Assembly: GCA_947371775.1 (NCBI GenBank)
Contig: CANBQX010000115.1
Location: 1-6,261, forward strand
DNA: 6,261 nucleotides
DNA from: Comamonadaceae bacterium
Lineage (GTDB): Bacteria > Pseudomonadota > Gammaproteobacteria > Burkholderiales > Burkholderiaceae_C
Direction of reading: 5' to 3'
Shown here: positions 1 to 5,320 of the stretch, piece by piece
How positions within the stretch are numbered: the stretch's first letter is position 1
Layout: each line of letters starts with the position of its first letter
Program-made: the position numbers and the translations under genes
Notes under the pieces: generated by a model
Told to the model about the DNA's origin: nothing
Seen by the model: the letters and a program-made list of their open reading frames with translations, nothing else
Databases searched by the model: none

Positions 1-530
1 AATCCCAGGCCTGCGGGTCCGAGCACACTGCCTTGCGTCAATGCGACTTTGCCGCGTTGCAGGTCTTCGCCTTGGGCGCGCCGGTTGTCGCCCCTGCGCA
101 CCACGTCTTGGGGAATCGTGATCACCGGGCCAGCAACTTGCACCAACTCCTGCGGTACCACGGTGTTGAGCGCCTGGGGCATGACGGCACCGGTCGTGAT
201 CCGAAGGCATTGCCCGGGGGCCATGGCGCCTTGGTAGGCTTGCCCGGCCAAGGCCGCGCCAACCACCTCGAGCGTCAGTGTCTTTCCAGCGGTCAGGGCG
301 TTTCCGTCAAACGCATAGCCGTCCATTGCCGAGTTGTCGTGGGGTGGAACATCCAAAGGGCTGACCACATCCTGTGCAATGACCCGGCCCAAGGCCTGCC
401 AAATGGGAAGTTCTTCAAAGTCCTTGGGTAAAGGCACCATTTCTGCCAAGAACGCGTTGACCAAGTGCGCAGGCAGCGCCTGCGGGTCGTAACCCTGCAG
501 TTCGGCGGCAATCTGGTCCAAAGTTTTCAT
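1..530 (-). CDS. moeA: Molybdopterin molybdenumtransferase MoeA, N-terminal 176 residues (3' end outside window)
   Basis: MoeA inserts molybdate into adenylylated molybdopterin in the cytoplasm, the step that follows MogA in Moco synthesis. Translating the minus strand from 530 gives an open frame to the window edge. Residues 60-72 carry DVPPHDNSAMDGY, the family hallmark; by comparison with E. coli MoeA, D70 matches the functional Asp59. Residues 110-114 (RITTG) match the region of E. coli Thr100, and GED occurs at 154-156. Family members are about 400 residues, so roughly 230 C-terminal residues are missing because the window ends, not because the gene is broken. The ATG at 530-528 shares one base with the mobA stop. 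An in-frame GTG directly before it (533-531) would give a 4-nt GTGA overlap, so the start is uncertain by one codon. No clear Shine-Dalgarno sequence is visible, which suggests translational coupling to mobA. It is the third gene of the moaA-mobA-moeA run. Confidence 0.95.
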   Translation of the reverse strand, partial: MKTLDQIAAELQGYDPQALPAHLVNAFLAEMVPLPKDFEELPIWQALGRVIAQDVVSPLDVPPHDNSAMDGYAFDGNALTAGKTLTLEVVGAALAGQAYQGAMAPGQCLRITTGAVMPQALNTVVPQELVQVAGPVITIPQDVVRRGDNRRAQGEDLQRGKVALTQGSVLGPAGLG

Positions 531-1216
531 CACGCGTGGCGGGAGTCTGAATTGAGCTGCGCAAGCTCGGTCAAGGTGTTGGCGTTGAAAAAGGCCTGAG
601 GGTCATCGTGCGATTGGTCAAAGGCGACGGTGACAGTCTGGTGCTGGGCGGTCCAGGCATCGACTTTGCGTCCACCGGCCTCCAAAAAAGCGTTCAGGCT
701 GTAGTCCAGGTTCGTGCGCATCAAACAAAAAACCGGCTGGGCGCGAAGTGTCACCCCGCCATCCGCTGCTTTTTCGGGAGCGCATGCCACGGCTATATCG
801 GCCTGCGCATTGCCCAAGGCATCAGACAGGCGCTGGAGCAAGTCCAGCGGAAATCGTGGCGTGTCGCAGGCCACGGTGAGGAGGTATTCGAAGCTTTGCA
901 TCTCGCCCGCCTCCTTTGCCACCGCTGCGCAATGTTGCAAGCCCGTGTGAAAGCCCGCAAGCGGGCCCGCAAAACCTGGCAGTGCATCCCCCCACACCGG
1001 GATGCCCCAGCCTTCGTAGGTTTCTGAGTTGCGGTTGGCGTTGATGGCCACCAAGCCTGGTGCGCCCCCGGCCTGGGCGCGCAGGCGCTCGACGCAATGC
1101 CATGCCAGGGCCTGGCCCTTGAGCAACTGAAGCCCCTTGTCTATGCCACCCATGCGACTGCCCATGCCACCGGCCAGCACCAGGGCGCACACACGGGCGG
1201 GGTTGATGCCTGCCAT
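530..1216 (-). CDS. mobA: Molybdenum cofactor guanylyltransferase MobA
   Basis: MobA transfers GMP from GTP to Mo-molybdopterin, releasing pyrophosphate and giving the guanine dinucleotide cofactor used by DMSO-reductase-family enzymes such as nitrate reductases and formate dehydrogenases. The 228-residue product is slightly longer than E. coli MobA (about 194). The nucleotide-binding signature LAGGMGSRMGGIDKGL lies at residues 14-29, with K27 the expected GTP-contacting lysine. GPLAG is at 84-88. CDTPRFP at 117-123 supplies the Mg-binding aspartate D118. QPVFCL near residue 162 and the C-terminal FFNANT (209-214) are also family features. A short insertion around residues 94-108 accounts for part of the extra length. 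The ATG lies 6 nt after the moaA stop, and the G-rich end of moaA could act as a weak ribosome binding site. The stop overlaps the moeA start by one base. The presence of MobA implies that the host makes at least one bis-MGD enzyme. Confidence 0.95.
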   Translation of the reverse strand: MAGINPARVCALVLAGGMGSRMGGIDKGLQLLKGQALAWHCVERLRAQAGGAPGLVAINANRNSETYEGWGIPVWGDALPGFAGPLAGFHTGLQHCAAVAKEAGEMQSFEYLLTVACDTPRFPLDLLQRLSDALGNAQADIAVACAPEKAADGGVTLRAQPVFCLMRTNLDYSLNAFLEAGGRKVDAWTAQHQTVTVAFDQSHDDPQAFFNANTLTELAQLNSDSRHA

Positions 1217-1222
1217 GCCCGA

Positions 1223-2380
1223 TCAGCCCCCGATGTAGCTCATCTCCACCCGGCGCGCGCCCCTTGCCTGGGCGTCGGGCGGCATGGCTGAGCGCAGCAA
1301 GGAATAACGATCGCTGCGGCCTTGCCAGATGGCGCTGATCGCATCCATCAGGGCCTGGTCTGAAACCATTCCTGCGGGTTTGCGCACCAGACTGCGCAAG
1401 TCGTAGCCCTGGCTGGCAAACAGGCACAGGTAGAGTTGGCCTTCTGTGGACAGGCGCGCGCGGTTGCAGTCCGCACAAAACGCCTGGGTGACGCTGCTGA
1501 TGACGCCGACCTCGCCCAAGACGGGGTCGTACTGGCCCTGCGCATCGGCGTATCCCCAGCGTTGGGCAGTCTCACCGGGTGCGCAGGCCTCCAGCGCCAC
1601 CAGCGGCATCTCCGAGCGCAGCAAGGCAATCACATCGGCCGAAGGCACGACCTCATCCATGCGCCACCCATTGGTCGCGCCCACGTCCATGTACTCGATA
1701 AAGCGCAGCACCACGCCGCTGCCGCGAAAATGGCGCGCCATCGGCAAAATTTCGTGGTCGTTGGTGCCGCGTTTGACCACCATATTGACTTTGATGGGGC
1801 CCAGTCCTGCCTCCTGGGCTGCCTGGATGCCCGCCAGCACGTCCGCCACAGGGAAGTCCACATCGTTCATTTTTTTGAACACGGCGTCGTCCAAACCGTC
1901 CAAACTGACCGTCACGCGTTGCAAACCGGCGGCCTTCAGTGCGTGGGCTTTGCGGGCCAACAGCGAACCGTTGGTGGTCAGGGTGATGTCCAGCGGTGCG
2001 CCCTCCGGCGTGCGCAGTGCTGCCAACTGCTGAATGAGCAGTTCCAGGTTTTTGCGCAGCAGGGGTTCGCCCCCGGTGAGGCGGATTTTTTGCACGCCCA
2101 GGGCAACAAACTGCTGCGCGATGCGGGTGATTTCTTCAAACGACAACAAAGCGCTGTGGGGCAGGTAGGCGTAGTCTTTGTCGAACACCTCTTTGGGCAT
2201 GCAGTAGCTGCAGCGGAAATTGCAGCGGTCGGTGACGCTGATGCGCAGGTCGCGCAGCGGACGACCCAAGCCGTCCTTGGCGAGGCCCGTTGTCCGGGCG
2301 CCCGTAGTCGCCGGGATCTTCAGCGAGTCGTCTCGTTGGTCCAGCACAGGTATGGTTCGGTAGCTCGCTTGCTTTGTCAT
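1223..2380 (-). CDS. moaA: GTP 3',8-cyclase MoaA (radical SAM, first step of Moco synthesis)
   Basis: MoaA uses S-adenosylmethionine and two [4Fe-4S] clusters to convert GTP to 3',8-cyclo-7,8-dihydro-GTP, which MoaC turns into cyclic pyranopterin monophosphate. The 385-residue product has the radical SAM motif CNFRCSYC (C53, C57, C60), the SAM-binding segment TGGEPLLR (102-109), and the second cluster motif C-x2-C-x13-C (C302, C305, C319). It ends in the double glycine SYIGG that is required in this family. E. coli MoaA is 329 residues; the surplus is mainly a polar N-terminal arm that puts the first cluster cysteine at 53 rather than 24. The ATG at 2380 has no good Shine-Dalgarno sequence. 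The only later alternative starts are GTG (codon 12) and TTG (codon 38), neither better supported, so I keep the ATG. It is the first gene of the Moco cluster and begins 20 nt after the T-tract of the hppA terminator. No moaC, moaD or moaE is present in the window. Confidence 0.96.
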   Translation of the reverse strand: MTKQASYRTIPVLDQRDDSLKIPATTGARTTGLAKDGLGRPLRDLRISVTDRCNFRCSYCMPKEVFDKDYAYLPHSALLSFEEITRIAQQFVALGVQKIRLTGGEPLLRKNLELLIQQLAALRTPEGAPLDITLTTNGSLLARKAHALKAAGLQRVTVSLDGLDDAVFKKMNDVDFPVADVLAGIQAAQEAGLGPIKVNMVVKRGTNDHEILPMARHFRGSGVVLRFIEYMDVGATNGWRMDEVVPSADVIALLRSEMPLVALEACAPGETAQRWGYADAQGQYDPVLGEVGVISSVTQAFCADCNRARLSTEGQLYLCLFASQGYDLRSLVRKPAGMVSDQALMDAISAIWQGRSDRYSLLRSAMPPDAQARGARRVEMSYIGG

Positions 2381-2400
2381 GGGCTGGATTGTGGCCTAAG

Positions 2401-2434
2401 AAAAAAGCCTGCAGAAATCACTCCTGCAGGCTTT
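2401..2434 (-). terminator. Intrinsic terminator of hppA
   Basis: A perfect 11-bp stem pairs 2404-2414 (AAAGCCTGCAG) with 2424-2434 around a 9-nt loop (2415-2423). Read on the minus strand, the direction of hppA, the stem runs straight into six T residues (complement of 2401-2406). This is the classic rho-independent layout, placed about 45 nt after the hppA stop. On the plus strand the 3' side has only three T residues within the stem end, so it should work mainly for minus-strand transcripts. It lies 20 nt upstream of the moaA start and so should reduce read-through into the Moco genes. Confidence 0.88.
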
Positions 2435-2442
2435 GTGGGGGA

Positions 2443-2468
2443 GGGCTTCAGGCCTTGGTCTGGAGCCC
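2443..2468. other. Second hairpin between hppA and moaA
   Basis: GGGCTTCAG (2443-2451) faces CTGGAGCCC (2460-2468) across an 8-nt loop. On plus-strand RNA this is 9 bp with one G-U pair; on minus-strand RNA, the transcribed one, it has one C-A mismatch. It sits between the hppA stop and the strong terminator. It may stabilise the hppA mRNA 3' end, or it may be chance; there is no T-tract next to it. Confidence 0.4.
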
Positions 2469-2478
2469 GCTGTGGGGC

Positions 2479-4557
2479 TTAACCCGTGTGGATCTTCATC
2501 ATCACCGGCACGATCAGCAGCGCCACGATGTTGATGATCTTGATCAGCGGGTTCACGGCGGGGCCGGCGGTGTCTTTGTAAGGGTCACCCACGGTGTCGC
2601 CGGTCACGGCCGCTTTGTGCGTCTCGGAACCTTTGCCGCCGTGGTGGCCGTCTTCAATGTATTTCTTGGCGTTGTCCCAGGCGCCGCCGCCGGTGCACAT
2701 GGAAATCGCCACAAACAAGCCGGTCACGATGGTGCCCATCAGCAGTCCCCCCAAAGCCGCTGGCCCAAGGACCAGGCCCACCACGATGGGCGCAACCACG
2801 GGCAATAGGCTGGGGACCATCATCTCTTTGATGGCCGCAGTGGTCAGCATGTCGACGGCGGTGTCGTACTCGGGCTTGCCCGTGCCGTCCATGATGCCCT
2901 TGATTTCTTTGAACTGGCGGCGCACTTCCACCACCACTGCGCCGGCTGCGCGTCCCACCGCTTCCATCGCCATGGCGCCGAAGAGGTAGGGAATCAAGCC
3001 GCCTATGAACAGGCCAATGATGACTTTGGGGTCGCTCAAATCAAACTTGATGTGCGCACCCAGGCCTTCGAGCTTGTGGGTGTAGTCGGCAAACAGCACC
3101 AGCGCGGCCAGTCCGGCAGAACCGATGGCGTAGCCTTTGGTCACCGCTTTGGTGGTGTTGCCCACCGCATCCAGGGGGTCGGTAATGTCACGCACGCTGG
3201 CGGGCAGCTCGGCCATTTCGGCAATGCCACCGGCGTTGTCAGTGATCGGGCCGTAGGCGTCGAGTGCCACCACGATGCCTGCCATGCTGAGCATGGAAGT
3301 CGCCGCAATCGCCACCCCGTACAGGCCGCCCAGGTTGTAGGCGCTGTAAATCGCGGCGCACACAAAGAGCACGGGCCAGGCGGTGGAACGCATGGAGACG
3401 CCCAAGCCCGCGATGATGTTGGTGCCGTGCCCGGTGGTCGATGCTTGTGCAATGTGTTGCACAGGCGCGTACTGGGTGCCGGTGTAGTACTCGGTGATCC
3501 AGACCAGCGCGCCGGTCAAGATCAGGCCGATGGCACAAGCTCCAAACAAGCGCTCACTGCTCAGAATGGATCCATCGGGCAGGGTGACTGCAGTGGGGAA
3601 CAAAGACTGCGTCACAAAATAAAAAGCAATCAGCGACAACACGCCCGAGACGGCCAGGCCTTTGTAGAGGGCGGGCATTACGTTGGTCATGCCAGGGCTG
3701 GCCTTGACAAAAAAGCAGCCGATGATGGAGGCGATGATGGACACGCCGCCCAGCGTCAGCGGGTACAGCACGGCATTCGGGCCGCCAGCGCCTGCCAGCA
3801 AAGCGCCCAGCACCATGGTGGCGATCAGCGTCACGGCGTAGGTTTCGAACAAGTCGGCCGCCATGCCGGCGCAGTCACCGACGTTGTCGCCGACGTTGTC
3901 GGCAATCACAGCCGGGTTGCGCGGGTCGTCTTCCGGAATACCGGCTTCGACCTTGCCCACCAAATCGGCGCCTACGTCAGCGCCTTTGGTGAAGATGCCG
4001 CCGCCCAGGCGGGCAAAAATGGAAATCAGCGAGGAGCCAAACGCAAAACCCACCAAGGGGTTGAGCATGCCCGCAAACGCTTTGCCGTCTGCCGGCACGC
4101 CGCCGCTGGTGAGGTACCAGTAAAAGCCGGTAACGCCCAGCAAGCCCAAGCCCACCACCAGCATGCCGGTGATGGCGCCACCGCGAAAGGCGACGTCCAA
4201 GGCGGGGCCAATGCCACGGGTGGCGGCTTGTGCCGTGCGCACGTTGGCCCGCACCGACACGTTCATGCCGATGAAACCACAGGCACCGGACAACACGGCG
4301 CCCAGAATGAAGCCCACCGCGCTCAAGGGGTCGAGCACCACGGAGATGAGGATGGCTAGAACGACGCCGACCATGGCAATGGTCTTGTATTGACGGGCCA
4401 GGTAGGCCGCTGCGCCGGTTTGAATGGCGGCTGCAATTTCTTGCATTCGGGCGTTGCCCGCGTCTTGCGAAAGAATCCAACTGCGGGCCCAGACACCGTA
4501 CAGCACGGCGACCAAACCACAACCAAGCGCCAGAATCAGCGCTGCGTTACCAGTCAT
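2479..4557 (-). CDS. hppA: Membrane-bound proton-translocating pyrophosphatase, K+-independent type
   Basis: The 692-residue, very hydrophobic protein is a complete membrane pyrophosphatase. It hydrolyses cytoplasmic pyrophosphate and uses the energy to pump protons across the inner membrane; the family has about 16 membrane helices. The acidic substrate/Mg-binding motifs are all present: DVGADLVGKVE at 194-204, DNVGDNVGDCAGMAADLFE at 220-238, DNAGGIAEM at 440-448, DNAKKYIE at 628-635 and GDTVGDPYKDTAGP at 653-666. The segment GNTTKAVTKG (466-475) has lysine at 470 where K+-dependent enzymes have alanine, so by the established subclass rule it should be K+-independent and H+-pumping. That ion specificity is inferred. 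Translation starts at ATG 4557 behind a good AGGAG ribosome binding site. The gene is divergent from ppa, has a leader of roughly 110 nt containing a hairpin if the proposed promoter is right, and ends before a strong intrinsic terminator. It therefore looks monocistronic. Confidence 0.97.
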   Translation of the reverse strand: MTGNAALILALGCGLVAVLYGVWARSWILSQDAGNARMQEIAAAIQTGAAAYLARQYKTIAMVGVVLAILISVVLDPLSAVGFILGAVLSGACGFIGMNVSVRANVRTAQAATRGIGPALDVAFRGGAITGMLVVGLGLLGVTGFYWYLTSGGVPADGKAFAGMLNPLVGFAFGSSLISIFARLGGGIFTKGADVGADLVGKVEAGIPEDDPRNPAVIADNVGDNVGDCAGMAADLFETYAVTLIATMVLGALLAGAGGPNAVLYPLTLGGVSIIASIIGCFFVKASPGMTNVMPALYKGLAVSGVLSLIAFYFVTQSLFPTAVTLPDGSILSSERLFGACAIGLILTGALVWITEYYTGTQYAPVQHIAQASTTGHGTNIIAGLGVSMRSTAWPVLFVCAAIYSAYNLGGLYGVAIAATSMLSMAGIVVALDAYGPITDNAGGIAEMAELPASVRDITDPLDAVGNTTKAVTKGYAIGSAGLAALVLFADYTHKLEGLGAHIKFDLSDPKVIIGLFIGGLIPYLFGAMAMEAVGRAAGAVVVEVRRQFKEIKGIMDGTGKPEYDTAVDMLTTAAIKEMMVPSLLPVVAPIVVGLVLGPAALGGLLMGTIVTGLFVAISMCTGGGAWDNAKKYIEDGHHGGKGSETHKAAVTGDTVGDPYKDTAGPAVNPLIKIINIVALLIVPVMMKIHTG

Positions 4558-4563
4558 AAGTTT

Positions 4564-4568
4564 CTCCT
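4564..4568 (-). promoter_or_regulatory. Ribosome binding site of hppA
   Basis: On the minus strand AGGAG lies 6 nt before the hppA ATG. It is the strongest Shine-Dalgarno sequence in the window and fixes the hppA start. Confidence 0.85.
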
Positions 4569-4589
4569 ACTAGCATGTTGTTCGAAGAA

Positions 4590-4627
4590 GGGAGCAACGC
4601 CAGCGGTGCCCCCGCTACGTTGCTTCC
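4590..4627. other. Leader hairpin upstream of hppA
   Basis: An outer arm of about 10 bp pairs 4590-4599 with 4618-4627 (one G-U on the plus strand, one A-C mismatch on the minus strand). An inner arm AGCGG/CCGCT (4602-4606 with 4612-4616) closes a 5-nt loop. A small internal loop separates the two arms. It lies in the presumed hppA 5' leader, about 21 nt before the ribosome binding site. No T-tract follows it on either strand, so it is not an obvious terminator. It could be an mRNA-stabilising or regulatory structure, but it matches no riboswitch class I recognise. Confidence 0.5.
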
Positions 4628-4673
4628 TCAGCGCCCCGAACAAAAAACCAGGGGATTGATTGGCCAACGCCCC

Positions 4674-4703
4674 AATGTAGCCGTAAAACTCGGTGCCTGT
4701 CCA
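4674..4703 (-). promoter_or_regulatory. Candidate sigma-70 promoter of hppA
   Basis: On the minus strand TGGACA (4703-4698; 5 of 6 to the consensus -35) is followed after 18 nt by TACATT (4679-4674; 4 of 6 to the -10). Transcription would begin near 4667 and give a leader of about 110 nt containing the hairpin at 4590-4627. This is a prediction from pattern only. Confidence 0.4.
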
Positions 4704-4729
4704 TTGCGCAAGGGCTGAGTCAGTAAAAT
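4704..4729 (+). promoter_or_regulatory. Candidate promoter of ppa
   Basis: TAAAAT at 4724-4729 matches 5 of 6 bases of the -10 consensus and would place the transcript start near 4736, about 42 nt before the ppa ATG. The only -35-like element, TTGCGC at 4704-4709, is poor and has a short 14-nt spacer, so an activator or an alternative promoter is possible. Its -35 directly abuts that of the candidate hppA promoter. Confidence 0.3.
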
Positions 4730-4777
4730 GAGGGTTAATCCTAGTCTCGCTTCCCCTAACCTTACGACGAGTTATTC

Positions 4778-5320
4778 ATGTCCCTAGACAAAGTTTCCCC
4801 CGGCAAAGACGTGCCCAATGCATTCAACGTGATCATCGAAATCCCGATGAATGCCGATCCCGTGAAGTACGAAGTGGACAAAGAATCCGGCGCGATTTTT
4901 GTGGACCGGTTCATGAGCACCGCCATGCATTACCCAACCAACTACGGTTATGTGCCTAAGACGATTTCTGGCGACGGCGATCCGGTCGACGTGCTGGTGA
5001 TTACCCCGGTGCCGCTGATTCCGGGCGTGGTTGTGCCTTGCCGCGCCATTGGTATTTTGAAAATGGAAGACGAAGCCGGCCAGGACGGCAAGGTCTTAGC
5101 CGTACCGGTGGACAAAATTTTGTCGCTGTACACCCAATGGCAAAAACCGGAAGATTTGAACCCCTTCCGCCTGAAAACCATTGCCCACTTTTTCGAGCAT
5201 TACAAAGACCTCGAAGTCGGCAAATGGGTCAAGATTCTCGGCTGGGAAGGCCCGGAGTCGGCGCGTCAGGAAATCATGGACGGCATTGCCAACTACCAAA
5301 AAGAGCAGGCTGCCGGCTAA
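4778..5320 (+). CDS. ppa: Soluble inorganic pyrophosphatase, family I
   Basis: This cytoplasmic enzyme hydrolyses pyrophosphate to two phosphates and so pulls biosynthetic reactions forward. The 180 residues match the usual bacterial length (E. coli 176) and all active-site positions can be placed at E. coli number plus one: E21, K30, E32, R44, Y52, Y56; the signature DGDPVDV with D66, D68 and D71; D98, E99, D103 and K105 in EDEAGQDGK; and Y142, K143 in FFEHYKDLE. Nothing is missing, so it should be active and Mg-dependent. The ATG at 4778 is preceded by a weak purine-rich GACGAG about 7 nt upstream. It is transcribed away from hppA, so the two pyrophosphatases share the 220-nt region between them. 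Its TAA stop overlaps the stop of the convergent downstream gene, leaving no intergenic space for a terminator. Confidence 0.97.
   Translation: MSLDKVSPGKDVPNAFNVIIEIPMNADPVKYEVDKESGAIFVDRFMSTAMHYPTNYGYVPKTISGDGDPVDVLVITPVPLIPGVVVPCRAIGILKMEDEAGQDGKVLAVPVDKILSLYTQWQKPEDLNPFRLKTIAHFFEHYKDLEVGKWVKILGWEGPESARQEIMDGIANYQKEQAAG

Noticed and set aside
822..1478. 218-codon minus-strand frame across the moaA-mobA junction
   Set aside because: It is in another frame over two clearly identified genes. The Arg/Pro/Gly-rich translation has no family features.
2381..2478. Molybdenum cofactor riboswitch before moaA
   Set aside because: The gap is only 98 nt and is largely taken up by the hppA terminator and one simple hairpin. 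The multi-stem architecture of the Moco RNA motif is not apparent.
1436..2482. 348-codon open frame on the plus strand opposite moaA
   Set aside because: Shadow of moaA. It has no domain and a compositionally odd translation, and it crosses the hppA terminator and the end of hppA.
3052..4359. 435-codon open frame on the plus strand opposite hppA
   Set aside because: It is antisense to a gene with complete, intact motifs. Its translation is rich in His, Gln, Gly and Arg without any recognisable domain, as expected for the complement of GC-rich coding DNA, and it has no convincing ribosome binding site.
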